DNA of 64,000 nucleotides from Prinia subflava (GCF_021018805.1 NC_086248.1:50535485-50599484), one strand, 5' to 3'. Numbered from the stretch's first letter, positions 50,301 through 62,384 are shown. The notes: generated from the letters alone by a model not told the origin. Made by a program: numbers and translations.

Positions 50301-53300
50301 AGCTAATTTTTTCTCCAGTCTGAACTCCTTCTCTTTGATGAACAGCCTTTGCTCCTTAAGAGCTTCTGTACCTTTCATTTCCAGACCAGGTGAAGTGCTG
50401 CATTGCTGCATTTCAGAACAGATTTTCTTTTAGAGCATTCTCTCTTCACAAAGAAATGAATAGCTCTTGTAGGATGATATGGGGTTAGTCATAATTTGAA
50501 GAGAGTGAGAAAGAAATCAGTCTCCTGAATGAATGCTTTCCTACTGTATGTGGCTAATTAAAATCCATTATTGCTTCCTGCTTTGCAAAAAGCAATTGAG
50601 ATATGGATTATTGGTGGTTTGTGGATAAAGCCTGAAGAAGATCACATTGTAAAGCAGTGAACAATTTGCAGCTAGGTATTGAATGGTAATGTAGCAGTGA
50701 TGTATATTTGAACTGACTGAATGACCAATATACTGTAAAGAAAAACTGAGTAAATTATTACAGCAGATACCCATGGTTGGCAGTGAAACATCCAAACATA
50801 ATTTTTAAAGACTTTGATCCTTCTGAAGAGATAAAGAGTAACTTCAGAAAGATCTCAGTACACAGGGCAATTTGAATGCCTACACAAGGAATTGGTGGAT
50901 GCCAGCTGTTGAGTGGTGCCCCAAACTTTGAAACCAGTCTGTTTCTTTGAGCTAGTTTCCAATAATTACTATTTGTTGTAGTGCTACTGGAATAACTATA
51001 TCTAAGCAAATGTGTGGAGTTGGGACTTCCAGTAGATTTTTTTTTTATGGTTGAAAAACTTGGAATTATTTGAGCACTTCCATTTTATAAGAAGGTGTTC
51101 AGAGTTTGCCGTTTTCGGGTGAGATCTGAACTGGTTAGGCTGACATGGAGATGGGAAAAGACATGCTAGTTCTAAGTTGGTCACTCTTGCCTGAAAGTTT
51201 GCTCTTAGTATAGTTGCCACCACTTTCAGAACAGCCAGCCTGGGAGGGCAGGAAGACCTTGATCTTGGGTAAGGCAAGGAGGGTTTTCCAAATACTGGGC
51301 ATGTGTTTATAGAGAACTTTTACTTTAAGACACTTCAAAAGAGCTGCCTCAAATCAATCAATATGCTGGTACAATTAAAAAAAAAAAAAAAAAATCTGTC
51401 AAGGCATTGCACAGGAAACACTATTCTACAGTAGAGTAAGAGCTCATGGGTAAGAGCTCATAAGAGCTCATGTACCCCTAGGGACTGATTGTTGTTGCAG
51501 GCAGATGATGCTTTCATATCCATCGAAACTGCAATTTTAAATTCAGATGGTCTCTGTTGTGCTCTGATTACTTTATGAAGGGCCTTGCTTTCAGCTCCAT
51601 GCTGGCATACTAATTTGATAGTTATTTCTTTTCTAATTTCTTAGTCTCAGGCCTAATCTTTACGCTCCTTCTAATTGTTTTTTATTATTACATTTACTGT
51701 TTTAAGCTCTGGTTTCTCTCTGTACCTTAAGTAGCTTGCTGCCAGTGCAGCATCTTTGCTACACCACTGTGCACACAGTGATCACTGCCTGTATTTGCAT
51801 AATGAGCTAATCTTTGTTGGCTGATTACTTCGTGGAAAGAATTGAACTTTTAACTGATAATAATTGCAATCTATCAAACTGCACACTCACCACACAAATG
51901 ATCAAAGTAAGTCTGTTTAAAGTTCTGCTGAAATTTATGACCTCTCAGTCTACATGTCGATGCCCAGCTAGAAAATTCACCTAACATTCAGCTCTATCAG
52001 GGCAAAAACTGGGATCTTATTAGGTCAGTTGTTCTGGAGTTAATAAAAGTAAGATATTTCTAACAAAAAATCCCAATACTGTTCTTTGTATAGGTAATGG
52101 TGCAACTCAATATAATGTTAGTTTGAGGCCAACAGAGAAAAGTATGTACTTTTCCAAGCAGTAGTTTTAAACTGAGTGCTTTGCCTTGTGCACTGAGCTT
52201 ATGATGCTAAAATTTTCTTTGCAAGCAGAACACACAAAGCTTTAATTTCTTCAGGCAGATTACGTATGTCTAAAGCTACATATTAACTTACCCATCACAT
52301 CTAGCCTAAGTTCCTTAATTTACCTTTTTTGTGAATAAGATTTAGTAAGCGTTAGCACTGCTTTCTCTAGTCAAAGATGAAACTTTTGAGGTAGAATTTG
52401 TAAATAATATAATCTTAGTGAAATTGCCATCAGGATTAAATAAAACAAAAATGTGTCAACATTGGCCTTTACTACATGTCAGAGTTGAATATTTTGCTAC
52501 AGTGATAAAGTGTAGTTAAGTCTCTTGGTCTTCGTGAACAGCACATTTTTTTGTAAATGACTTTTTCATAAATACAAACCATGAGATTGCTACTGCCTTT
52601 CAAGGAATTCTTCATACATTCTATCCCATGTCCTGAGAATTTTTGAAATTGCAACAGAAACTGCTGGTACAAATACTAAGGGGAAGGCTCTTTCCTGAAG
52701 ATCTTGCATGAGCTAAGATGGAGAAAGGACAAACCATTCTTCTCCATGTTCTACAGTTGTGGATCTGCAGGACGGAGAACTTGATTTGCATGTCATTGCC
52801 TATGAAGAGGGGTGTGAAATGAAGAACTAAGCACAACACTTTCCTGGCAAAAGATTTGAAGACATGTATGTAGAGTTCTCCATACTGCTCATACTTTTAA
52901 GTAATACTCAGAGTATTCAATTTATGACAAGCTTCCAGACAGATTTCTGTTAGGACCTGCTGCAACTTTGAAAGTAGCAAGTTGAACAAACCTTTGTGTG
53001 AAGAGGCTGTGGCTCATGTCAGAGAGGCTGGAGAGAAGCAAAACTTGGCTGATCAAAAACTACATTATGAGAGGCCAAAATCAATCCAAGTTGACTGTAT
53101 TGTCATCAACCTGGAAATTGCAAGCAATGCTTCAAGAACCCCTTTAGAGTTTGTACCTCTAAGTATCCCTAAGATGAGTTTTGTTTTCTTCTGCTACTGC
53201 AATTGTTGTGTAACTTTGCTGTTTTTTTAAAATTTGTAGGTGACAGAGGTATACAAGAACCTTAGGGATAGACACTGGCAGCTGTGGTATATAGTGGAGG

Positions 53301-53422
53301 AAAAGGAGAGTCCAATCAGCAAGCTGAAATAGAAGCTATGGGCCAAAGAAAATCTGCTGATGCAGATTTTTCCCAAAGAAAAACCTTTTGTTTGGTTGTA
53401 GGTGTTGAGCTTGTTTTTTTAG
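47391..53422. other. AT-rich noncoding sequence
   Basis: No gene is supported. It contains an A18 run at 51377-51394, a three-copy TAAGAGCTCA repeat at 51437-51471 and a small CpG-containing patch at about 49190-49300. ORFs of up to 96 codons overlap one another and show no known motif. Confidence 0.5.
51437..51471. repeat. Three copies of TAAGAGCTCA(T)
   Basis: Copies start at 51437, 51451 and 51461. The first is separated from the second by a few bases and the last two are directly adjacent. Each contains the palindrome GAGCTC. Confidence 0.88.
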
Positions 53423-53576
53423 TGTCCTGGGGTGATTTTATGATGCTGAGTTGTATCTCCATTTGTCTGTTTAGCCCAGAAATAAGTTTTGTACCTTTAA
53501 AACCAGATCTGAGAGAGAAGGGGGAGTGAAGGAGAAAGAGTCAAATGTCTGAGGCAACTGTATTCAAAAATATGGA

Positions 53577-53582
53577 TATAAG
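53577..53582 (+). promoter_or_regulatory. TATA box of the solo LTR
   Basis: GGATATAAGAGC lies about 155 bases into the LTR and 325 bases before its ATTAAA, a normal U3/R arrangement. Present-day activity is unknown. Confidence 0.5.
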
Positions 53583-53906
53583 AGCTTCAGCTCTCTCTCT
53601 CATCGATAGTGTGTGAGAGAGCTCTCCTTTGGTTTTAGTTAGTTTTTACCTAGCTGAGGCAGAGAAGTTCCCCAGACTGTGGCTTTTCTTTTTCTTGGAA
53701 CTGATCAGCCTGCTCTGGACTGAGAACCCAGAAAAACACCGGAGCCTGGGACATGGCATTTTGCAGCACAGGAGGGACTGAAAAGAGACTGAGCAAGCTG
53801 AGCTACACCCCACCCCTCTCTCTCTGAATTTGCCATCTCTTCAGAACAGTGAGAGGTTCTATTGTTTAATATTATTCATCTTTCCATGTTTGTGAGTACT
53901 TTGCTT

Positions 53907-53912
53907 ATTAAA
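53907..53912 (+). terminator. Poly(A) signal of the solo LTR
   Basis: ATTAAA in CTTATTAAATGAAC is followed by a T-run and GGAG/TTTTTGTTG sequence, as expected for the R/U5 boundary of an LTR. Confidence 0.5.
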
Positions 53913-54046
53913 TGAACTTTTTTTCCCCACTTTTCTCAAAGGAGATTTTTGTTGCTGAAAGCTGGTGGGGGGAGAGGTGCTTGAATCTGCTTTTTAGAGG
54001 GACCCCTTTGAAGATTTCTGCCCTAAATTTGCCCTAAACCAGAAGA

Positions 54047-57000
54047 CTTAGCTAGAATCAGAGATAACACTAGGGGTTTTTTCAAGTTTCTGGCCCATCT
54101 TTATCTTTTGAAAGGGTCATTTGGAAGACCAGTTCTGACATTTACCTCCTCTGCTCTTCAAAATCAAGTCAAACTGGCTGCTCACAATCCAGAACATGAG
54201 GTACCATAAATAATGTTTATGAATTTCTTTAAATCTTTCAAACTCCTTCAGTGGCTGAAATTTACAGTAGAAATAAGTACATGTTGGGAGAAACAAACTA
54301 TTCTTACTTTGGGATTTTTCCAACTTTCATCTTCTGTACTGTAACAAATGAGTTTAAGTGCTTCTGACACAAGTGGAGGAGACATTTTTTTGTGTACACA
54401 CTCTCAGGCATGTTACAGGTTCACCTTGCAACCCTGATGGGGCTCCTACACCCCACCTGAGCATCTAGAAAACAACCCTCACAAAATAAGATTGTCTTTC
54501 TGCTGTTTTAATTATGTAAACCAGCTAGTGGAAGGATCTGGTAAGAATCAGAGTGGGGCAAGCAGTGAGAGTACTTACCGCAGAGGAAGAGATTACAGAA
54601 GGTAGCAGCTTGTTGTTCTAGCTGCCTGAAACAGCATGTTCCAGGAGTTATTACCATTTTTCTGTAATGAGTATTTTATTTTAATTAATCCCTTGTAATT
54701 TGGGGGCCCAGTGCTGATGGAGAGGGGGACTACTTTTTTTATGAGAGACATTTAAAAGGATTTAAAAAGAATTACTGTGCTTTTGAAAAATATTTTATGA
54801 AATCTGTTGTCAAAATTCTGTTGAGGCAAACTGTCCCATTATGATTCTCCACAGAAGATAGGCTAGTTGATTCGGGGTGGAAAATATCCCTGTTTTCCTC
54901 AGCATAGCATGTTAGTATTGCATGTTAGTCCATAGCTGTGTGAAACAGGGCACTGAGAATAGCCCTGGTAGTAGCTGCAGCAGTGTTGCAAGCTAAAAAC
55001 AGAACAATAGTTGTTAAACACTACACTGATATTCTCCCACTCCTTCAGTTCAGGATGTTCTGGAAGCTTCAAGTCTACTGCATGTTGAAGGTCAAGGCAA
55101 TTATTCAGGATATAAAATTAGTTTCTCTGAGGGAGAAAGGTGCATGGCTCCAATGACTTGGCTGAAAATTCATCAAATTTAATTTTCATGGGAGTGTGAA
55201 AAGGTTGGGATATCTAGAGACCATGGTTTCCTATCACTTCCAAATTCTGTACAAAATTAATTTCCTACAAATACCTGAAATACTCCAAAGTGATTTAGAC
55301 AGATGGTCTAACTGGCTTAACGAGTCTATAATTTCCCTCAGAAGGAATTCTGTGCCAAAACTGCATTTGTTCCAAACTTTGGTTTCCTATTTTCTAACAT
55401 GAGGCTTTCCTCTGCTGATTTAGAGCTAGAGGAAAAAGGGCACTATAACCAAACACAATCCTGAATCAACATGGGGAATAAGTTCTTGGAGTAGAAATCT
55501 TTACCTAGAAAATCCATAACAGAAATTGTGACAGTATACACATTATGGCATTGTTCACAACAGTGGGTTTTAGAAATCAAGAAAAGGTTGATCTGAAAAA
55601 AAACACTTTTAATTTGCCTTCTAAGTGAAAATTGTCTGGCAGTGCGTAGCTCAAAAAAAAATTACCATATCTAAACCACCAAAAATTTTGAGGAAAGTTT
55701 AGTGGGATTGTTGTACTTGTGAATGCCTGTATTAAAACTAAGCAGCATTTTAAAAGCTGAGTCAGATTTTAAAGGACTTTATTCCTACAACATGGATGAA
55801 TCTAATTCTGTGACAGGCTTTGAGTAAGAGCAGAGAAAATACCAAGAGCAGATGAAATCTTTTGAGAGAGTAAACACTAATTTCTTTTAAATGGTTAATT
55901 TCCCTTGGAGTTTTTATTCCTGTGGTGTTTGTTTCCTTAAAAACCTACTCAAAAAATCTGCTTTCCTCATTCATCATTTTAAGTGAATTTCGTGTCTTCT
56001 CCTTGCCTCGTTCTATTTCTGAACAGGAAGCTGACCTTGTGAAATATTAGTCAGGTGTCAGTTCCTGATTTAACACCATCTAAACTAATTTTTCAAACCA
56101 TGTTGAAACCTCCCTATGCTCCACTGCTCTGTATATTATGCTTTAAGGCCTTTTGGTTTTTGTGATGAAACAGAATGAACCGACATTATGCTCTGGAGCT
56201 GTGGGGATTTTTTATTTACTGGTGTTTTGGTATCAGAGGAACAGGAAAGATGTGTTTTCCCTGATACACTGCTGATTATATAAAACTTTTTGAATCAGTT
56301 CTTGCTAGGTGAAGTAATAAAACTAGCACTTTATTCATGATCTGAAATGTAAAGAATTGTTCCCCTTTAGCTTAGTTGTTTAATAAAAATGAACTCTAAA
56401 AGGACTGCATATATGGAAATGTCATTTTAAATTACTGGCGACTACCTTGAGTAATCTAGCTTGGAAGAGTCACATCTCTGTCTACTTATGTATGATCATT
56501 TAATAAACGAAATTCCAGAAGAAATGTCATAAATATAGTCCACAGATTTGCAGAAACAGTACAAACACTGCAGCTCTCAAAATGACTTCCTCCTGGGAAA
56601 TAAATGATAATTAGTTCTCCTGTCACAAATATACTGTTACATTTCAAACAAGTTTTTAACTTTTATCTGCTCAGACTAGGTAAAACTTAATCTTCAGTTC
56701 TAGTCCAATATTTCTATACGTAGATATTATAATTTGAATGGGAAAATATATGTTGCAATTACCATTTAATCTTGAACCTATAGACAATTGCTATGGATTA
56801 GCTAAAATGTACTTTAAGACAACACAGAATGGTTTAGAAAAGCTGGGAATTTTTACCTGTTGTCCTAGTGTTGAGATGGACATATTAGAACAGTCACACC
56901 TACAGTTTTGAGTGCAGCTATTTACCATTGATTTATTTTTTTTCCTACCACATCTAAAATATTTTGTTTTAAAGTTTCTAGTTGCTTTCATTATTTCTCC

Positions 57001-59639
57001 TGTTGCATGAACATTATATATAGTAATGGAGAAACTGTTTTCACCTGCAGAACTGTAATTTTTCAAAAAAAAAAAAAACCCGTAAACTTTTTTTTTTTTT
57101 TTAGAAAGGTACTCGAAGTTTTCAGAAATGAAAAAATTTGGCAAAAGGCAACTGGGCAGACATGAAGAGGTGAAAAGTATATTTGGATATTACTGTTTTT
57201 AATCCCAAAAGGCCGACACATGCTGCAGAGACTAAAGGAGGTAATTTGGAAACTGCGTATCTTTTAGAAATAACACAGTATGGCATCCCAGATGATGGTC
57301 GGGGAATATGACAGACAGGTAGAGGCAGCAGTGCTGAGTTGCCTCCAGCAGGAGCCTGGGTCAGGAGAGCTGACAGTATATTTGGGAGAGACATGTCTTC
57401 CTACAACTGGCTTCTCAGTTTTTCCAAGTCGGGAATTTATTTAGTGTCTTATTTTGGGGGTTTTGCACCATTATGTTTATTTTAAATCAAGTTTAGTTAC
57501 ACATTTTAGGTACAAGCAAGGAAATACTTCTTATTCTTTAGTGCTTGGGCTGTCACTGGGGATTCAGAACAATGAGACAGCTGAAAATAACAGAGAGAAA
57601 AAGCCTGACTGAGGTAAATACAGTAACGATGGAAAGCAAGGAAGAAACGGCACGAAGAGGAAACCAGAAAAATACAAATAGCTTTTGAGATAGAAACTGT
57701 CTACATCTCAGTAGAATAGCTCCCTGAAAGAAAATAGGGAGCTGAATGGAGAAATTTATATATAAACCAGCAAAACTGGATAAGGGAGTCTTCAGCCTGG
57801 AGGTAATGTAGAATATGAGCACGTCTTCAGGTGTCTGTTGTTAAAATGGTCATTTGTTTTCAGATTGTCATTGATCTAAAGAAGATGCCATTGGTTTCCC
57901 AATCACTTCAAGCTTTATTTCAATTTACTTGTAAAAGGTGTCAATGTCCTGTTTTTGTCATAGGGCGCAACAGAATTTTAAATGATTACCAGGTATTAAG
58001 ATTTAGCATTTACATAAAATTTTCATGCATTAACTGTTTTATGGATGCTCTCTAAGCAATCATCTCAGCATTTACAGACTGTATGAAAATGTAGCTGTTT
58101 TGCAGATGGGAAAACTGCAGTTGATTCAATTGCTGAAAGCAATGCAAAAATTGCTTTTATCAGTAGCATTGCTTGGTAGTCAGGCTGTTTGCTTTCTACT
58201 ATTTGACTTTTCTTTCTGGTTATTGTGTACTGGATCTCTTTGGATTAATCTGGTGCAATAGTGATGACAGTTGTTAATATTAAGGGTCAGCTCTGCAGTA
58301 CCTCTCTCTTCTTTATTGGGGGACAAGGAATGCAAAATGACAGCTATTTATATGGCAAGAGTTCCTGGGTACTCATATGCCTATCACAAGGGCCTATTTT
58401 CCTGAAAAATTTCTGCTGCTGCCAAAGGAACTGATGACTTATTTCACAATGGATATTTAAGCAACCATGGTCTGTCTAGAAACACGTATATATTAGTGTT
58501 GGAGTGCTATTCACTAGTTGGATTTTAGTTATTTGTTGTTTCTTGGTTTATGTGCCAAAATAAGGTTATTTAAGAAAAGAGAAACTGCCATTAAGGTTAA
58601 AAGAATAGATATCATGCAAGTTGTAACATTCACTGGCCTCAGTGTCAGGCAAACACTTGGTTCTATCAGTTCTTGTCATAATTCCTTCCTCATACTTGCC
58701 AGCCTCTTTTATTCATGTGGGTGAGCTAACACAGTTCACAAAAGTGCAAAAATATTTAAAACATATCTTTGCTAGACAGGAAAAAAAGCTAAACTTGTGA
58801 ACCTATGAAATGCACAGTCAGGAAAGTAGAAATTAGTGGCAAAACCTTTGTCCATGTTCACTCTTAGGTTGCATATAATTTCAGAAATTTCACTGTAGGT
58901 TCTAATGTGTTTTATAATTTGAATTTGAATATGTGCTCAACTCATGTATATACATCCATTTTATCTAGCAAACTCGTTTTTCAGAAACTTTGTAGTAATG
59001 TTTAGTTTGTCTCCCAGGAATATGGTAACAATACTGGATAAATCTCAATTCAACATTGGACTTCCAAAACACTTACTGTATCATTAATTTCTAACCAAAG
59101 TATTTTGAGATTCTGGACATTCTGTAAAGAAAATGTTATTGCATGTGTTGAAAAAACATAGTATCTTCCAGTCTTTAGCCAAATAATAATTTTTAAAGAT
59201 TGTAGTTTCATTCAGAACAAAGGCTAATAATGCTTTATTACATAATTTATTTTTTTTTAAGACAGGAATATGAAATCTTTTCACTGCATGTATTCGAACA
59301 TCCCATTTTCTCAACATTATCCACAAAGTTAGAACAGAGAATTTGGTTTTCATTTGTTGACTTTTCATGCCCATGAATATAAAATAGCAGTTGTTTCTAA
59401 ATATTAAAAAAAAATCCCTTTGTCAGACCCGAGCAAAATATGAAGGCTTTAGGATGGTGCTACATGGAGATGACAAAGAGACACTGAGTTGAGAACAGGT
59501 TCAAGGCTCTGTAAAGAAGACACTTCAGCATCTTACAGGTGGCTTCTGAAGCTGCCTTCTGCTAACTGAAAATGAGCACAGAACCTGCCTGGGAAAATCT
59601 GGTTATCAGAAGTAGGTTATGACTTATTGAAAAACTATA
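54047..59639. other. AT-rich noncoding sequence downstream of TBC1D32
   Basis: No gene is supported. It includes an A14/T15 pair separated by nine bases (57065-57102). ORFs such as 117 codons at 56791-57144 and 90 codons at 57122-57394, both minus strand, carry no recognisable domain. Confidence 0.5.
57065..57102. repeat. A14 / T15 inverted homopolymer pair
   Basis: A run of 14 A, nine spacer bases (CCCGTAAAC) and a run of 15 T can fold into a perfect A:T hairpin. Confidence 0.9.
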
Positions 59640-59657
59640 TTCTGAAAACGCCTCTTA

Positions 59658-59663
59658 TTTATT
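59658..59663 (-). terminator. Candidate poly(A) signal of TBC1D32
   Basis: The plus strand reads TTTATT, which is AATAAA on the minus strand, about 130 bases after the stop codon. The next bases on the minus strand include T-rich stretches that could serve as the downstream element. Alternative hexamers lie about 540 bases after the stop. Confidence 0.4.
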
Positions 59664-59717
59664 TTACAGTATGTACATTCCAACAGCCTGGCTGATTTTA
59701 GGTGAGACTGATGTATA

Positions 59718-59733
59718 AATCAATCAATCAATC
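59718..59733. repeat. Short (AATC)n tandem repeat
   Basis: Four consecutive AATC units, followed by ATCATC, lie in the presumed 3'UTR of TBC1D32. Confidence 0.8.
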
Positions 59734-59790
59734 ATCATCCTTTTAAAGGATGTAATCAAAATTATAAAAGAAAGGGCTTGTTTGCTTCAT

Positions 59791-59910
59791 CTACGTATTC
59801 TGTGCTCTTATGGTCCTCATGTCTTTCAGCAGCATTGGTCTGTAGATCTCCTCCAAGCTTTCCATGTAGTCTAAATAATCACTCACTCGAAATCCATGCA
59901 GTGCTTCTTC
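59791..59910 (-). CDS. TBC1D32: Last coding exon and stop codon of the same TBC-domain protein (TBC1D32 C-terminus)
   Basis: On the minus strand an acceptor with a T-rich tract and TTTGTGCAG is followed at 59910 by 39 codons and a TAG stop at 59793-59791. The frame joins the preceding exon in phase 0: ...QVFLK is followed by EEALHGF. The tail reads [20 protein letters not shown] and then a basic stretch ([13 protein letters not shown]). It is rich in charged and aromatic residues and looks like a terminal helix packing against the TBC fold. Together the two exons give the last 102 residues, less than a tenth of the expected protein. The rest lies beyond the right edge. No frameshift or internal stop is seen, so the gene looks intact here. 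Confidence 0.78.
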   Translation of the reverse strand, partial: EEALHGFRVSDYLDYMESLEEIYRPMLLKDMRTIRAQNT

Positions 59911-60896
59911 CTGCACAAATACACACAGAAAGCATTTATTATCTAGAAAAAAAAAAGTAAATCTCAAATTTAATGAATTCCAAGCTTCTAAAGATAGCTC
60001 TTTTTGTTCTGATTGTCAGAGCCTGGCTATTTAAAATAGATTTTATTATGTTTTATTTAGAAATACACTTCTGGCAATACCTGCTTACAGACAGTTGGTT
60101 TTTTTTTCTAATTACACATTTGGCATCAGAGAATTTTATTTCACGTGGACACTGTGTACCTCATTTTTGGAGAATATTTCACTGAAGATTTTTAAGAAAA
60201 ACAAAGTAAGCTTTAAGAAGGGAAAGCCAGATACTAAAATATTCTTTTGAAAGAAGATTTCTACACTGGCTCATGGCATAAGTTTATAAGTGTGGCTTTT
60301 ATATCCAGCTCCATTCTAAAGAAAACCAGTAAATGTGCATTTTTTAAAATCAATTATAGAAGACTATCTATATAAAGTGCTTAAATAAAAACAGAATAAA
60401 CTGTTCTGCACCATTACAAGTGAATAATTCTTACTAATTCCAAAACACAGAGTAAAACAAAGTGCCCTCAGGAAACAGAAACGAACAGATAATGTTCCCT
60501 CTCATGGCTACTATAATGGAGGGATAAGGAGCATGCACCACAGAACACAGGATCCTGAAGAATGGTTAGGTAAAAAGGGTTAATTTGTTGCTGTTGTGTA
60601 CTCATCATCTACTAATCATTATTACCACTGTTGGCAGCATGTGCTGTAAAAAACTCTCTGGAGCCAGTCTCTGTGGACATCAGCTGTACCTCTGGTGTGT
60701 TAACTGTAAATCTCTGCTAAGTGGAATTCTCCTGAGAACATCTACTCAGGCTTGGAAAACTGCATTTTGGCATTTGAACAGGAATTCAAGAGTCTATATT
60801 TCTTCTCCTCCACACAGAACAAAGCAAAAGTAAGATATTACATTCCAAGTTGCTCCTCATGCACTGTGAGAAGGCTGACTATGGTGGAATTTAAAT

Positions 60897-60926
60897 TCTA
60901 TCTATCTATCTATACACACACACACA
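60897..60926. repeat. Compound microsatellite (TCTA)n-(CA)n
   Basis: About four TCTA units run directly into a CACACACACA run. It abuts the CR1 fragment that starts at 60952. Confidence 0.85.
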
Positions 60927-60951
60927 TATATCTGAAACTAAATGGCATGTA

Positions 60952-61165
60952 GTGACAGGACAAGGGGGGATGGCTTCAGACTCAAAGAGGGTACATTTAG
61001 ATTAGGTATGAGGAAGAGCTTTACTGTGAGAATGGTGAGGCACTGAAAAGAAGTTGTGGAACACTCTGGGAAGTGATCAAGGCCAGGTTCAATGGTGTAG
61101 TGGAAGATGGCCTGGAACCTGATGCTGTTTAAGGTTCCTTCCAACCCAAACCATTCTACAGTTCA
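60952..61165 (+). mobile_element. CR1 LINE, 3' end fragment (in TBC1D32 intron)
   Basis: The sequence begins GTGACAGGACAAGGGG and runs through a typical CR1 3' region: GGTGAGGCACTG, AGAAGTTGTGGA, CAAGGCCAGG and finally CCTTCCAACCCAAACCATTC. It is 5'-truncated, as most CR1 copies are, and has small internal deletions compared with the consensus I remember. It lies antisense to the gene. Confidence 0.88.
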
Positions 61166-62195
61166 ATTTTTTTTTTGTTTCAATTAGTTGAGATTTATCA
61201 ATAGCAGGAGTACAAGCTAACATACAAGTTAACTAAGCTCTCTTTCTTCCTGCAGTGGTCACTCAATAAATTGCAGGTATTCCAGTACTGCATTAATTTA
61301 CATTCTTTTCTCGTTAATTTAACAGTAGCATGCCAAACCTTTAGTCTGTTTATACTGCAGGAGGCAACATACAAATTCTCTCTTCTATATTTTACATACT
61401 CTATCTAATAATGCCATCAAGATACAGTTTTTAAGACATGTTGTCCAAAAACAGAGAGAAAAACCCAATACATTTATTAGACTGTTACCAAATATTTTCA
61501 AGGAAGCTGCGTTGAGATATTTTTCCATATTTGAGAATATGTAAGTTGGATGCGAACCAATCAGAAAACTATTATTCTTAGGACAGACTAAAATGTAGAT
61601 ATCTAGGTCTCCAAATAATTTTGACAGGTGAAAAAAGACTAGAGAAAAAGAAAAAAATGTCCCTGTGAAGAAGAATAAGATACTGAATTGAATTATGACT
61701 GCAGCTAGAGCTATGCACTACCCTGCAAAAAACCCTAAACCCAAACATAATTTATAATTGGGAAAGAATATGAAATTGCAAGGCTCGTTGTATAATAATT
61801 GGCATTTCTTCAAACCACCAGCTTGTTCAGCTTCGTGCCACACCTCTACAAGCTTCAGCAAGATACCACTGTGCAAGCCCACCTTTCTGGAGAGCACCTT
61901 GTTCAGTGGGATTGAGCCCACATACAGAGAACTGAATCAAATGCTCTCACGACTTAATGTGCCTATTTTCTTTGCTCATGAAGGAAATTGCTCAGTACAA
62001 AATGCAGGAAAGCTATTTTCTGTAAAATTTGATACACAATTTCCTGCCAGTGTACAAATAAAATTAAAGTATTATTTCACTCATGTAAAATGACTAAGTG
62101 AAAATCAGTAAGAATTTCAGATTAAGTAATGTATATATTCTCAGTATTCATAGCTTTACTTTTCCTCAGCAATTTAAAAATTAAGAAACTCTTAC

Positions 62196-62384
62196 TTTCA
62201 GAAAAACCTGAAGATCTCGGGCTTCTGTGTGCTTCAGGATGTCTTGCTGTAGGTGTCTGAACACAGAAATGCAGATATATATTTGATAATCAGGACCAAG
62301 GAAAATACATATGGCAATGTAGTGACAGATCTCACTCCAGTCCATGTAATTCCAGAAACACTGTGTTATCCATTGCAGACAGAT
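62196..62384 (-). CDS. TBC1D32: Penultimate coding exon of a TBC-domain protein, probably TBC1D32 (partial gene)
   Basis: This exon is 189 bp, exactly 63 codons, open throughout and phase 0 at both ends. On the minus strand it is preceded by an acceptor ending CTAG and followed by a donor GTAAGAG. The peptide contains [23 protein letters not shown] and [10 protein letters not shown], which fits the C-terminal helices of a TBC (Rab-GAP) fold. The usual Trp-Asp of that region (as in 'riWD') is absent, as expected of an atypical TBC protein. From family knowledge, TBC1D32/BROMI is a ciliary protein of about 1250 residues that acts in Hedgehog signalling and ciliogenesis, with its degenerate TBC domain at the C-terminus. 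I prefer it to TBC1D19, whose matching segment I recall as having a canonical WD motif. The exon call is strong; the paralogue name rests on memory and on the gene-desert context. Confidence 0.78.

Larger units (their letters stand above)
53423..54046 (+). mobile_element. Solo LTR of an endogenous retrovirus, near full length
   Basis: The element begins TGTCCTGGGGTGATTTTATG at 53423. In LTR order it then shows a GAGAGAGAAGGGGGAGTGAA block, a TATA-type word (TATAAG, 53577-53582), a CT-rich run, the CACCGGAGCCTGGGACATGG and GCAGCACAGGAGGGACTG blocks, an ATTAAA poly(A) signal (53907-53912) and a TGGTGGGGGGAGAGG stretch near the end. TTTAG just before it and CTTAG just after 54046 look like an imperfect 5-bp target duplication. 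The layout resembles a passerine ERV LTR as I remember it. No internal retroviral genes flank it, so it is a solo LTR left by recombination. Confidence 0.72.
59640..59790 (-). other. Probable TBC1D32 3' untranslated region (short form)
   Basis: This follows the TAG stop on the minus strand. It includes a GATT repeat (AATC on the plus strand, about 59718-59733) and reaches the first AATAAA hexamer. The 3' end could lie further on: other AATAAA matches occur on the minus strand near 59234-59239 and 59247-59252, which would give a 3'UTR of over 500 bases. The extent is inferred. Confidence 0.4.
59911..62195 (-). other. Last intron of TBC1D32
   Basis: This is a 2285-bp intron between the two coding exons, with a GTAAGA donor and a TGCAG acceptor on the minus strand. 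It holds a short TCTA repeat next to a CA run near 60.9 kb and a plus-strand (antisense to the gene) CR1 3' end at 60952-61165. The ORFs inside it, including one of 111 codons at 61758-62093, do not resemble proteins I know. Confidence 0.72.
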
